Notes: generated by a model not told the origin, from the sequence alone. DNA of 64,000 nucleotides from Spirosoma rhododendri (GCF_012849055.1 NZ_CP051677.1:1564501-1628500); one strand, 5' to 3'. Numbered from the stretch's first letter, positions 24,623 through 32,983 are shown. A program made the numbers and translations.

Positions 24623-26169
24623 GCTTCCAGGCAGATGTGCATCCGGTAGTCGAACGGGTTGAATGTGGCGAGTAGTTTTTTCAGGAACGACGCGTCGCGC
24701 AAAGCGAACGTCAGGTAATTTTCGGAACGCTCCTGCAACCCGCCGTTCGGAAACAACTCGGCTTTTACCGCCTGCAACTGCCGCAGCCCGACGTCCTGAT
24801 TACGCTCTTCCGCCCGGCGCATCTTCTTTTCCAGCCGCACAACGGCATTGGCAAATCGCTTCGTTTCTGCCAGAACTGCCTTTTCCAGCGTCGGATCGAC
24901 CATCATGGCTTTGTGCAACAGCGCATCCAGCCCCTTATTGACGGCTTTATTTTCATTGTCGAACGACAGACTATGCCGGGTGTGGTGATCGACAAATTCG
25001 CGCTTGAGGGCCAGATCGTCCTGAAACAACTGCTCCGGCGTCAAACCGAGTTTGGCCACCCGCCGGGCACTGACTTTCGGCACGTACAGTGCGAAACTGC
25101 GTGGCATCAGCATCGGAAAGGCCGTCTGGTACTTGTCGAAAACGGGCTTCAGCTGCAACCAGTACGGCACTTCTGAAGGGCCGCCGATATAAGCCAGGTT
25201 CGGCAGAATCGTTTCCTGATACAGCGGGCGCAGTACGACGTTGGGGCTGAACCGTTCGGGGTGCTCGTTCAATAGCGTCAGCAACTCATCCTCCGAAAAA
25301 CGCAGCTTTGTGTGTAACACGCGGTAAGTGCCGTCGTCGGCGCGTTCGATGCGCTCCCGTAGCTGATCGTCCAGATAAAACAGGTTTATGTTCCGGGCGG
25401 TAATGACCGTTTTATAGCCAAGTACTTCGAGTTTCTCGGTCTGCTTCTCAACCAGCCCACCGGCCGTTTGATTGAGCAGATCGTCGCGCATGACGGGCAG
25501 AAATTTCCGCTTCAGCGCGGCATCGTCGGCATCCAGACAAATCAGCCCCTCGGCACCGAACAGTTCGTTGACGTAATAGCGCACTGCATCGGCCAGCGTG
25601 TTGTGGTTGAGGTACGCTTTCTCGAATAGGTGCAGCTTTTCGGGGATCTGCGCGAACAGCGTTTTCAGCTCCTGCGGGTTCATACGCCCCACCGCCCCGC
25701 GTTGCTCCGTCTGCCAGGCGTATTGGTTGCCGAACAGCGAAAAATGGTTGATTTCGGGGAAGTCGTGGTCTTCCGTCGCCATCCAATAGACCGGCACAAA
25801 CTGGTAGTCGGGGTATTGTTGCGCCAGCTTCCGGGCCAGATTAATCGTCGTAACGAGTTTATAGACGATGTACAGCGGCCCGGTGAAGATGTTCAGTTGG
25901 TGGCCCGTCGTGACAGTAAACGTGTTGGGTTGCCGGAGTACCGAAAAGTCAGGCTTGTTGGCAATGCCTGCGTACTGCCGCTCCAGCGCATCGACCAGCG
26001 TCTGCCGTTTTTGCTCGTCAAACGTCTTTTCGGCGATCTGATGCCGGAAAGCGTCAGGCGTGGGGAAGTGGTTGTAAAAGGGAGCTAGACTGTCTTTCTG
26101 AGCGATGTAATCGAGAAAAAGCGACGAAAGCTGGCCCGTTGCGGTAAGGGGCAGGTACTGACAGTCCAT
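24619..26169 (-). CDS. bshC: Bacillithiol biosynthesis cysteine-adding enzyme BshC
   Basis: A 516-residue enzyme that adds cysteine to glucosaminyl-malate in the last step of bacillithiol synthesis, the low-molecular-weight thiol of many Bacteroidota. Typical stretches are 'VTTGHQLNIFTGPLYIVYK', 'VPVYWMATEDHDFPEINHF' and 'YIGGPSEVPYWLQLKPVF', with a coiled-coil C-terminal part. The start is ATG at 26169 (MDCQYLPL); the frame stays open upstream through the terminator region, but those residues do not look coding. bshA and bshB are not in the window. The 3' end overlaps the cyclo-ligase start by 4 bases. Confidence 0.93.
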   Translation of the reverse strand: MDCQYLPLTATGQLSSLFLDYIAQKDSLAPFYNHFPTPDAFRHQIAEKTFDEQKRQTLVDALERQYAGIANKPDFSVLRQPNTFTVTTGHQLNIFTGPLYIVYKLVTTINLARKLAQQYPDYQFVPVYWMATEDHDFPEINHFSLFGNQYAWQTEQRGAVGRMNPQELKTLFAQIPEKLHLFEKAYLNHNTLADAVRYYVNELFGAEGLICLDADDAALKRKFLPVMRDDLLNQTAGGLVEKQTEKLEVLGYKTVITARNINLFYLDDQLRERIERADDGTYRVLHTKLRFSEDELLTLLNEHPERFSPNVVLRPLYQETILPNLAYIGGPSEVPYWLQLKPVFDKYQTAFPMLMPRSFALYVPKVSARRVAKLGLTPEQLFQDDLALKREFVDHHTRHSLSFDNENKAVNKGLDALLHKAMMVDPTLEKAVLAETKRFANAVVRLEKKMRRAEERNQDVGLRQLQAVKAELFPNGGLQERSENYLTFALRDASFLKKLLATFNPFDYRMHICLEA

Positions 26170-26206
26170 GCAGAAATAGCGGTTTACCCCAAGCCAACAA
26201 ACGAAA

Positions 26207-26235
26207 AACCCGCAAGGTTCGGAGACTTGCGGGTT
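26207..26235 (-). terminator. Intrinsic terminator upstream of bshC
   Basis: Stem AACCCGCAAG (26207-26216) / CTTGCGGGTT (26226-26235), 9-base loop, followed on the minus strand by TTTTTCGTT. It ends transcription of the 105-residue gene and separates it from bshC. Confidence 0.85.
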
Positions 26236-26266
26236 CGGGGTTGCAAGTTGTAGCTGCTTGCCGTCC

Positions 26267-26584
26267 TTAACACACGGCTGGCGATTTAAACAGTACAATG
26301 TCTTCGCTCCAGGAATGAATATCGTTATGAGAGTCGTACACCGCAATACGAGCAATCATGCGTAAACTTTCACTATCTAACTCTCGCCAAAGTAACTCTG
26401 TGAGCGAACGGGTCTCCTCATAGTACGAATTCACAGTGTAATCTGCCTTGATGTTCAGCACATAACGCTCTCGCCCGGTTAGATCATCCTCGAAGCTTAG
26501 CCAAGCTGTTTCGTACTTCCTGCCTTCTTGATTCACAGAGCATAATGTCTGCGTAACCCGCTCTACCAGTTTTTTCGTATCCAT
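26267..26584 (-). CDS. Hypothetical protein, partner of HEPN protein
   Basis: A 105-residue protein that I do not recognise. It is soluble, with no signal peptide, and rich in charged and aromatic residues (LTGRERYVLNIKADYTVN, YEETRSLTELLWREL, DSHNDIHSWSED). Its start overlaps the end of the HEPN gene by 22 bases in another frame, so expression is coupled. The A+T content is high, as in its partner. By position it could be an antitoxin, an adaptor or a second component of a HEPN-based module; nothing in the sequence decides this. Confidence 0.65.
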   Translation of the reverse strand: MDTKKLVERVTQTLCSVNQEGRKYETAWLSFEDDLTGRERYVLNIKADYTVNSYYEETRSLTELLWRELDSESLRMIARIAVYDSHNDIHSWSEDIVLFKSPAVC

Positions 26585-27006
26585 GGTAAAAATCCGGTTT
26601 TGTCGTTGGTCAATGCGTTTAACAAATCAAGTGCTTCGGGTTTTTCAATACTAAGGTCATATCGTCGGCTCTCATTCCAGTTGCATATCAGTTGCCAATT
26701 AATGGCTAACTCCGAATTAGCACCTTTCTCCCGATCAATTTCGTCTTCCAATCGTTTGCGTAGGCCTGACAATGTCAGTAACTGCGTCAGTTCGTGGGTG
26801 AAGAACGCATCACTGCCACGTTTGATAGGTTGTTTGACGGAATAGAAATTATCAAAGTCGAGCAATTTACAGATACGAGCTTTTAATGTGAGTTCTGCCG
26901 CGTAACCTGCTAGGTAATAAGCTCCTGACGGAAATTTGTCAACCAGAAATTCTGCCTCTGCCAGTCGCTTGTCAGCCAGCTCTAATATGTCATCAATACT
27001 CTTCAT
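26563..27006 (-). CDS. HEPN-domain protein
   Basis: A 147-residue helical protein. 'LELADKRLAEAEFLV' and 'GAYYLAGYAAELTLKARICKLL' match the first helices of the HEPN domain (the AEL..KA motif), and 'FFTHELTQLLTLSGL' matches the conserved '.THDL..L....G' segment. The RX4-6H catalytic motif of RNase HEPNs is not clear: the nearest Arg is 8 residues before the His. HEPN proteins are toxins or RNA/nucleotide-binding components. The gene lies 24 bases after rimO on the same strand. It and its neighbour are AT-richer than the flanks, which suggests transfer. Confidence 0.72.
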   Translation of the reverse strand: MKSIDDILELADKRLAEAEFLVDKFPSGAYYLAGYAAELTLKARICKLLDFDNFYSVKQPIKRGSDAFFTHELTQLLTLSGLRKRLEDEIDREKGANSELAINWQLICNWNESRRYDLSIEKPEALDLLNALTNDKTGFLPWIRKNW

Positions 27007-27030
27007 ATGGTGTGGATAGCCTGATTCACA

Positions 27031-28341
27031 TCAGTTAATGACAGTGCCATACAGATCAAACTCTTCGGCGCGGTCAATCTTGACGTGGGCAAAATCGCCC
27101 AGACGAACGTACTGTTGGGCCGGAACGAGAACCTCGTTGTCGACTTCGGGCGAATCGGCTTCGGTGCGGCCAATGAAGTAGCCGCCTTCCTTCCGGTCGA
27201 ACAGCACTTTGTAAGTTTGCCCAACCTTCTCCTGATTCAACTCGCTCGAAATACCCTGTTGCAACTCCATCAGCTCGTCGGCGCGTTCCTGCTTTACGTC
27301 GTCAGGTACATCGTCGGGCATACTGTACGAGTGTGTCTGATCTTCGTGTGAGTAGGTGAACACACCCAGCCGGTCGAATCGCATCCGCTCCACGAACTCG
27401 TAGGTTTCGTCGAACAGGGCGTCGGTTTCGCCGGGGTGCCCCACGATCAGCGTTGTGCGGAGCGTGATGCCGGGTACTCGTTCCCGAATCGACCGGACCA
27501 GTTCTTCTGTTCGCTCACGGGTTATGCCCCGGCGCATCAGTTTCAGCATCTCGGTCGAGCCGGTTTGCAGAGGCATATCGAGGTACTTGCATACGTTATC
27601 GCGCTGCTGCATTACGTCGAGCACATCCATCGGAAAGCCCGACGGGTAGGCGTATTGCAACCGAATCCAGTCGATACCCTCTACGTCGGCCAGCCGGTTG
27701 ATGAGGTCGGCGAGGTTGCGCTTTTTGTAGATGTCGAGCCCGTAATAGGTCAGGTCCTGCGCGATCAGGATCAGTTCTTTGGTGCCTCGTCGGGCCAGTG
27801 ATTTCGCTTCCGTCACCAGTTCATCCATCGAACGCGATACGTGTCCCCCGCGCATCAGCGGAATGGCGCAAAACGAACAGGGCCGGTCGCAGCCTTCCGC
27901 AATTTTCAGGTACGCAAAATGCGCCGGTGTCGTCAGTAGCCGCTCCCCAACGAGTTCGTGCTTGTAGTCGGCGCGGAGCGTTTTCAGCATCCGGGGCAAC
28001 TCGTTCGTGCCAAACCAGGCATCGACAGTCGGCATCTCAACTTCCAGCTCGTCTTTGTAGCGGTGCGACAGGCAGCCCGTCACGTACACTTTATCGACAA
28101 TCCCGGCTTCTTTCGCGTCGGTATAGCGTAGAATGGTGTTGATCGATTCTTCTTTCGCGTTGTCGATAAAGCCGCAGGTGTTGATAACAACGATGTTGGC
28201 GTCGTCTTTCTTTGACTCGTGCGTCACGTTCATGCCGTTGCCCTTGAGCTGCGTAAACAGCACCTCCGAATCGACCAGATTCTTCGAGCAGCCGAGCGTG
28301 ACGATATTAATTTTATTGGTACGTACTCCTTTGGTTTTCAA
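27031..28341 (-). CDS. rimO: Ribosomal protein S12 methylthiotransferase
   Basis: A 436-residue radical SAM enzyme that methylthiolates an Asp of ribosomal protein S12. The N-terminal UPF0004 domain holds cysteines in 'TLGCSKN', 'NTCGF' and 'VTGCLS' for one Fe-S cluster. The radical SAM motif is 'CDRPCSFC' (about residue 149). A TRAM domain is at the C-terminus. The only sensible start in frame is TTG at 28341; an in-frame stop lies just upstream. The protein is of normal length. It follows a small secreted protein and precedes the HEPN gene on the same strand. Confidence 0.95.
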   Translation of the reverse strand: MKTKGVRTNKINIVTLGCSKNLVDSEVLFTQLKGNGMNVTHESKKDDANIVVINTCGFIDNAKEESINTILRYTDAKEAGIVDKVYVTGCLSHRYKDELEVEMPTVDAWFGTNELPRMLKTLRADYKHELVGERLLTTPAHFAYLKIAEGCDRPCSFCAIPLMRGGHVSRSMDELVTEAKSLARRGTKELILIAQDLTYYGLDIYKKRNLADLINRLADVEGIDWIRLQYAYPSGFPMDVLDVMQQRDNVCKYLDMPLQTGSTEMLKLMRRGITRERTEELVRSIRERVPGITLRTTLIVGHPGETDALFDETYEFVERMRFDRLGVFTYSHEDQTHSYSMPDDVPDDVKQERADELMELQQGISSELNQEKVGQTYKVLFDRKEGGYFIGRTEADSPEVDNEVLVPAQQYVRLGDFAHVKIDRAEEFDLYGTVIN

Positions 28342-28433
28342 AACAGAGAATGTTCAGGCGTCAGAAAAAAGTAACGCTGATTATGAGCCGCAAAGTTCGG
28401 TCGTGAGCCGGTGCACACGACCGGGCGAAGAAA

Positions 28434-28973
28434 TTAAAATACGGCACTATGACTAATGATGACGCTGACCGGTGCGTTTTGCCCGGCTTTCACCGTAACC
28501 GGAAAAATATTGTTCTGTGTGTCGGACAGGTTGGCGTACAGCCCCTTCGGCTCACGCACAACGACGGTATAGCGCCCGGCGGGCAGACTGACGCAGAACT
28601 TGCCCGCACTATCTGATTTCACCGTTTTCACCGGCTTTGCTGTCCGAACGGAATTGATAAACCCGTTCTCACCCATGTCGACCTGACTGGCGTTGAGCAG
28701 CGGAAAAATCAAGACTTCCCGCACTACCGGTTGCCCGTCTCCAGCCGGGCGCGGGTCGTCGGGGCTAGGCATGTGGTTCCCGCGCTTTTCAGTCACGGTG
28801 CCGCAAATACCCTGTTTCGTCGTCACCGATTTACGCGTTTTAGCCTTCCGATGCACCGGTTTCTGGGCTGACGCCGAATAGACAACGCCCAGCAGCAAAC
28901 CCACTAAAACAAGCCAGGCCGATGCATTGCAGGCCCAGCGGCTACGACAGGCAGGAGCGGAATGAGTATGCAT
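28434..28973 (-). CDS. Secreted protein with carboxypeptidase-regulatory-like domain
   Basis: A 179-residue protein with a membrane/signal segment at about 18-37 (LVLVGLLLGVVYSASAQ). The mature part is basic at first (KPVHRKAKTRKSVTTKQG), then has a beta-sandwich-like region 'SAGKFCVSLPAGRYTVVVREPKGLY', which resembles the transthyretin/CarboxypepD_reg fold common in Bacteroidota. It contains a Pro-rich variable loop (PSPDDPRPAGDGQP). The function is unknown. Confidence 0.68.
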   Translation of the reverse strand: MHTHSAPACRSRWACNASAWLVLVGLLLGVVYSASAQKPVHRKAKTRKSVTTKQGICGTVTEKRGNHMPSPDDPRPAGDGQPVVREVLIFPLLNASQVDMGENGFINSVRTAKPVKTVKSDSAGKFCVSLPAGRYTVVVREPKGLYANLSDTQNNIFPVTVKAGQNAPVSVIISHSAVF

Positions 28974-29060
28974 AGTTTATTTCGACGAAAGGGTCTGACT
29001 CATAGTTTGCCATTACAGTACCGGCAGCCCGATTCTTCGCAGGGGTCATAAACGAACGCG

Positions 29061-29405
29061 TCACTGCTCATAGATTATCTGCGCGTCTCTGCGTACTTCT
29101 TTGAAAAACGGCTTGGCCGACGTTGCTAACTGCTTGTTTGACACGGCAAATGCTGAAATGTCAATCGAGTTATCGCCGAAAGTTTTGTACAGGGCTGGCG
29201 CGATGTTGTTTACTTCGGTAAAAGTCGAAACAGTATCGTCGTTGAGCACCACCAGATAATCGATGTCTGACTTATCGTGATAGTCGCCACGGGCGTAAGA
29301 GCCATACAACAGAATCTTGGCCAGCCGATCGCTGTACAGTTCCTGCATGACGCGAATCACGTTGCTGTGAATGGCGTCCAGATTGGCCCCTGAGACCGTG
29401 CTCAT
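29061..29405 (-). CDS. Minimal nucleotidyltransferase (MNT) domain protein
   Basis: A 114-residue protein with the MNT signature 'LLYGSYARGDYHDKSDIDYLVVL': GSYxRG followed by D-x-D metal ligands, as in MntA/kanamycin nucleotidyltransferase-like enzymes. A third acidic residue may be in 'SIDISAF'. Such proteins transfer nucleotides (AMP or similar) and usually pair with a HEPN toxin. Here its start overlaps the ftsY stop by ATGA, so it is coupled to ftsY. The nearest HEPN gene on this strand is 2.1 kb further on, beyond rimO. Confidence 0.82.
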   Translation of the reverse strand: MSTVSGANLDAIHSNVIRVMQELYSDRLAKILLYGSYARGDYHDKSDIDYLVVLNDDTVSTFTEVNNIAPALYKTFGDNSIDISAFAVSNKQLATSAKPFFKEVRRDAQIIYEQ

Positions 29406-30376
29406 TTTTTGAAGAATGAATCGACAAACTCCATTTTGTTGAATGTTTGAAGATCATCAATTTTCTCGCCCACGCCAATGTATTTGACCGGAATCTTGAA
29501 CTGATCCGAAATGCCGATTACTACCCCACCCTTCGCCGTTCCGTCGAGTTTGGTAATTGCCAATGCCGTTACTTCAGTAGCCTTCGTAAACTCAGTGGCC
29601 TGAATAAACGCGTTCTGCCCGGTCGAGCCGTCGAGTACGAGCAGCACTTCGTCGGGCGCGTCGGGCGTTACCTTCTGCATAACCCGCTTGATTTTGGTCA
29701 GCTCGTTCATCAGGTTGACTTTCGTGTGTAGTCGACCAGCAGTGTCGATGATAACCACGTCGGCGTTCATGTCGGTCGCTTTCTTAACGGCATCGTAAGC
29801 AACTGCCGATGGGTCGGTGTTCATGCCGTGCGAGATCACAGGCACCCCAACACGATCGCCCCAAAGTTTGAGCTGATCGACGGCCGCGGCCCGGAATGTA
29901 TCGCCCGCACCCAGCACGACCTGCTTACCCCGCTTGTGAAACTGAGCCGCGAGTTTACCAATCGTTGTCGTTTTGCCTACGCCGTTCACACCAACGACCA
30001 TGATAACGTACGGCTTTTTGCCAGCGGGCAGGGCAAAGTCGTCACGGTCCGTCGTACGGCTGGCGGTATCGGCGGTGTTCGTGTCTGACAACAGCCCCGC
30101 GATTTCTTCCCGCAGAATCCGGTCCAGCTCGTCGGTGCCCATGTACTTGTCGCGGGCCACGCGCTCTTCGACACGCTTAATGATTTTGACCGTCGTTTCA
30201 ACGCCCACGTCCGAGGAGATCAGCACGTTTTCAACTTCGTCGAGTACCTCTTCGTCAACCGTTGACTTGCCGACCACGGCACGGCCCAGTTTAGAGAAGA
30301 AACTGTCTTTCGACTTTTCCAGTCCCTTGTCGAGCGTTTCCTTTTTTTCCTTCGAAAAAAACCCAAATAAAGCCAT
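29402..30376 (-). CDS. ftsY: Signal recognition particle receptor FtsY
   Basis: A 324-residue SRP GTPase that docks ribosome-SRP complexes at the inner membrane. The N domain (about 20-100) is followed by the G domain with 'VGVNGVGKTTTIGKLAAQ' (G1), 'AGDTFRAAAVDQLK' (G2), 'VVIIDTAGRLHT' (G3) and 'AITKLDGTAKGG' (G4). It lacks the long acidic A domain of E. coli FtsY (497 residues), as usual in Bacteroidota. It belongs to the L33-DUF4295-ftsY block, but a terminator hairpin at 30481 separates it from the ribosomal genes. Confidence 0.97.
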   Translation of the reverse strand: MALFGFFSKEKKETLDKGLEKSKDSFFSKLGRAVVGKSTVDEEVLDEVENVLISSDVGVETTVKIIKRVEERVARDKYMGTDELDRILREEIAGLLSDTNTADTASRTTDRDDFALPAGKKPYVIMVVGVNGVGKTTTIGKLAAQFHKRGKQVVLGAGDTFRAAAVDQLKLWGDRVGVPVISHGMNTDPSAVAYDAVKKATDMNADVVIIDTAGRLHTKVNLMNELTKIKRVMQKVTPDAPDEVLLVLDGSTGQNAFIQATEFTKATEVTALAITKLDGTAKGGVVIGISDQFKIPVKYIGVGEKIDDLQTFNKMEFVDSFFKK

Positions 30377-30480
30377 CGTGAATGGGCGTAGTTAGTTGCG
30401 TGAATGTGTGATGTCGGTTGGCGATGCCCAAACAGGTAGGGAGCTTAACCGACGATGGTAAACAAAGCTATAATAAAAAA

Positions 30481-30513
30481 CGTCCCACCGGGCCGCAAGG
30501 GGCAGGTGGGACG
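30481..30513 (-). terminator. Intrinsic terminator after DUF4295 gene
   Basis: Stem CGTCCCACC (30481-30489) / GGTGGGACG (30505-30513), 15-base loop, followed on the minus strand by TTTTTTATTA. It ends the L33-DUF4295 operon. Confidence 0.85.
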
Positions 30514-30541
30514 TCTCCGTGTCCGGCCTTGGTGAGCCAGA

Positions 30542-30697
30542 TTACGCTTTCAGAGCCGACTGAACTTCGTCGACTGGTACCATTTCTTCCTTAAAGGTGT
30601 AAGCACCCGTCTTGGGCGACTTAACAGCTTTGATGATTTTAGCGAACGACTTACCGTTGTCTTTCGTCTTCAGGGTTGCAACTACCTTTTTTGCCAT
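30542..30697 (-). CDS. DUF4295 small protein
   Basis: A 51-residue basic protein, MAKKVVATLKTKDNG..., with 'KSFAKIIKAVKSPKTGAYTFKEE' matching DUF4295. This family is confined to Bacteroidota and sits next to rpmG (L33), so it is probably ribosome-associated. It starts 79 bases after L33's stop. The exact role is not known. Confidence 0.88.
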   Translation of the reverse strand: MAKKVVATLKTKDNGKSFAKIIKAVKSPKTGAYTFKEEMVPVDEVQSALKA

Positions 30698-30776
30698 GAC
30701 AGTATCTGGTTTACGCGGTTGTTCGGTACCGGGTACGCGGCCTTAAACCGCCCCTGTTATCCAACAAACCTGAAGA

Positions 30777-30962
30777 TTATTTAATTTCTTTATGAAGCGT
30801 AACTTTCTTCAGGAACGGATTGTACTTCTTCCGTTCGATACGAGCCGGCGTGTTCTTCCGGTTCTTCGTGGTGATGTACCGGGACATGCCGGGAACACCG
30901 CTGTCTTTCTGCTCGGTGCATTCCAGAATAACCTGGATTCTATTGGCGCCTTTTTTTGCCAT
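30777..30962 (-). CDS. rpmG: 50S ribosomal protein L33
   Basis: A 61-residue protein of the large ribosomal subunit, [15 protein letters not shown]..., with '[23 protein letters not shown]' and '[14 protein letters not shown]'-like end (here [18 protein letters not shown]). It lacks the full set of zinc-binding cysteines (only one Cys is seen), so it is a zinc-independent form. Translation starts at 30962; the longer frame upstream is not coding. L28 (rpmB), often just upstream, is absent here. Confidence 0.95.
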   Translation of the reverse strand: MAKKGANRIQVILECTEQKDSGVPGMSRYITTKNRKNTPARIERKKYNPFLKKVTLHKEIK

Positions 30963-30990
30963 TGTCGTGTCTGTTTTCTCGTAAGGAGCG

Positions 30991-31020
30991 CAAAGGTACA
31001 AAAAATATTGACTACGACAA
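30991..31020 (-). promoter_or_regulatory. Bacteroidota-type promoter of rpmG operon
   Basis: Minus strand TTG (complement of 31018-31020), 19-base spacer, TACCTTTG (complement of 30991-30998). It fits the consensus closely and lies about 30 bases upstream of the L33 start. Confidence 0.78.
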
Positions 31021-31116
31021 TCTATATCCTGAATAAAATAGATGATTTGTAAGCGGTTAGCTCCCGCAAAGCCATAAATCTATTGATTTACTCTGGCTAC
31101 TACCGACCTTTACACC

Positions 31117-32340
31117 GTGACAACGTCTCGTATCATCCAATATGAATACGCCCCTGGCCATTTCCGGGCGTCGGAACCCAATCTGCACCAGCCCGATACA
31201 CTCGGCGATGGTGAGATGATTCTTAGCATGGGGCCGCAGCACCCATCGACTCATGGTGTATTAAAACTGGAGGTCGTCACCGACGGTGAAATTATCGTGG
31301 ATGTGGTGCCGCACGTAGGGTACCTGCATCGCTGCTTTGAGAAGCATGCCGAGTCGCTGCCGTTTAACCAGACCATCCCGTTTGTCGACCGGCTCGATTA
31401 CCTGGCGGCTATGAACTGCGAACATGCCTTCGTGATGGGGGTCGAGCGGATGCTGGGCATTCAGAACGATATACCTAAACGAACCGAGTACATCCGGGTG
31501 CTGGTCGCGGAGCTAAACCGCATTGCCGCTCATTTCGTCGCTATTGGTACCTACGCGCTCGACATTGGTGCCTATACGCCTTTTCTGTGGCTGATGCGTG
31601 ACCGGGAGCATATTCTGCGGCTGATGGAATGGCTGAACGGTGCCCGGATGCTGTACAATTATATCTGGGTCGGCGGACTGTTCTACGATTTGCCGGTAGG
31701 CTTCGAGGAACGGTGCCGCGAGTTTGTCGCTTACCTCCGGCCCAAGCTGACCGAGTTGCGGCAACTGGTTATAGAAAACGAAATTTTTGTGAAGCGAACA
31801 GCCAACGTTGGCGTGTTGCCGCTTCCTGTCGCCATCAATTACGGTTGTACCGGGCCCGTATTGCGAGGCTCCGGACTACGCTATGACCTGCGTCGGGTAG
31901 ATGGTTATTCGGTTTATCCGGAACTGGAGTTCGACATTCCAATTGGCGAGGGAACGATGGGTACCGTCGGTGATTGCTGGGATCGCAATCAGGTGCGGGT
32001 GCGGGAGTGCCACGAATCGCTGCGTATCGTAGACCAGTGTCTTGACCAGTTGCTGGGCGATCATCGTCGGACCCGTGATTATGACCCGCAGGCGGTGATA
32101 CCCAAGAAAATCCGGCCGAAAGCAATGGACTTTTACGCCCGCGCCGAAAGTGCAAAAGGCGAACTGGGCTTCTTCTTCCGCACCGATGGTAAGTCAGACG
32201 TACCGGTTCGCTGCCGGTGTCGCTCCTGCTGTTTTCACAACCTGTCGGTTATCGGTGAAATCAGTAAGGGAGCTATGTTGGCTGACCTAGTTGCGATTAT
32301 TGGCTCGATCGATCTGGTTATGGGTGAAGTCGACCGGTAG
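31117..32340 (+). CDS. nuoD: NADH-quinone oxidoreductase subunit D-like protein, orphan
   Basis: A 407-residue homologue of the 49-kDa subunit of complex I, which with NuoB forms the quinone site. Conserved blocks are 'GPQHPSTHGVLKL' (quinone-site His), 'DRLDYLAAMNCEHAF' (quinone-site Tyr), 'RVLVAELNRIAAHF', and the end 'LADLVAIIGSIDLVMGEVDR'. Before the end, where other NuoD have 'RSPSF', this protein reads 'RCRCRSCCFHN', four Cys within nine residues. The GTG at 31117 is the start. It stands alone between genes on the other strand, away from any nuo operon; a second nuoD may exist elsewhere. Confidence 0.9.
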   Translation: MTTSRIIQYEYAPGHFRASEPNLHQPDTLGDGEMILSMGPQHPSTHGVLKLEVVTDGEIIVDVVPHVGYLHRCFEKHAESLPFNQTIPFVDRLDYLAAMNCEHAFVMGVERMLGIQNDIPKRTEYIRVLVAELNRIAAHFVAIGTYALDIGAYTPFLWLMRDREHILRLMEWLNGARMLYNYIWVGGLFYDLPVGFEERCREFVAYLRPKLTELRQLVIENEIFVKRTANVGVLPLPVAINYGCTGPVLRGSGLRYDLRRVDGYSVYPELEFDIPIGEGTMGTVGDCWDRNQVRVRECHESLRIVDQCLDQLLGDHRRTRDYDPQAVIPKKIRPKAMDFYARAESAKGELGFFFRTDGKSDVPVRCRCRSCCFHNLSVIGEISKGAMLADLVAIIGSIDLVMGEVDR

Positions 32341-32343
32341 CTC

Positions 32344-32871
32344 TTAAGACGCCAGCACCATAATTTCGTCGGTGTTGCGGCCCAGGCCGTCGTAATCGAG
32401 ACCGTAGCCGAGCACAAACTGGTTCTCGATTTCAAAACCGACGTACTGTAGTTCGACCGGCTTTTTCAGGGCTTTAGGCTTGAACAGCAGCGTAGCAATC
32501 GCCAGCGACGCCGGATTTTTAGCCTTTAACTGCTCGCAGACGTCGCAGATGGTCAGGCCCGTATCGACAATATCTTCGATCACGATCAGGTCACGCCCTT
32601 CAATCTGATCGGTCAACCCCAGAATTTCTTTCAGCTGTCCGGTGGTCTGCGTGCCCGTGTACGAAGCGACCCGGATGAACGTGATTTCGCAGGGAATCGT
32701 CAGACGCTTCATCAGATCAGCGGCAAACAGAAATGCCCCGTTCAGAACTACGACGATCAATGGCGTTTTGTCTGCGTAGGTCTGGTTGATTTGCCCGGCC
32801 AGTTCGACAATACGCTGCTGAATGGCATCAGCGGCAATAAACGGCACGAACGTTTTATCGTTGATAGTCAT
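32344..32871 (-). CDS. hpt: Hypoxanthine phosphoribosyltransferase
   Basis: A 175-residue type I phosphoribosyltransferase that salvages hypoxanthine/guanine with PRPP. The PRPP loop is 'LIVIEDIVDTGLT' (about residues 95-107), 'LNGAFLFAADLMKR' is the first conserved loop and 'EIENQFVLGYGLDYDGLGRN' carries the purine-binding and flexible-loop end. It converges on nuoD with a 3-base gap and has a strong promoter (32894-32924). Confidence 0.95.
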   Translation of the reverse strand: MTINDKTFVPFIAADAIQQRIVELAGQINQTYADKTPLIVVVLNGAFLFAADLMKRLTIPCEITFIRVASYTGTQTTGQLKEILGLTDQIEGRDLIVIEDIVDTGLTICDVCEQLKAKNPASLAIATLLFKPKALKKPVELQYVGFEIENQFVLGYGLDYDGLGRNTDEIMVLAS

Positions 32872-32893
32872 GAAATGAGGTGTCGGCGAAGAT

Positions 32894-32924
32894 CAAAGAT
32901 ACGGCGGGGGCGGGTAGCCGACAA
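32894..32924 (-). promoter_or_regulatory. Bacteroidota-type promoter of hpt
   Basis: Minus strand TTTTTTTG with TTG at complement of 32922-32924, 20-base spacer, TATCTTTG (complement of 32894-32901). It is 22 bases upstream of the hpt start. Confidence 0.75.
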
Positions 32925-32983
32925 AAAAATGCAAAAAAACGGGTCAGGCAAACGGACTTTCAGCTGATTACGTTGATACAGGT

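Noticed and set aside
26170..26355. N-terminal extension of bshC
   Set aside because: The open frame runs through the terminator hairpin at 26207-26235; BshC homology begins at the ATG at 26169.
31117..32340. nuoD as a pseudogene because it is isolated and has a Cys cluster
   Set aside because: The frame is complete, of normal length and keeps all conserved blocks, so decay is not supported.
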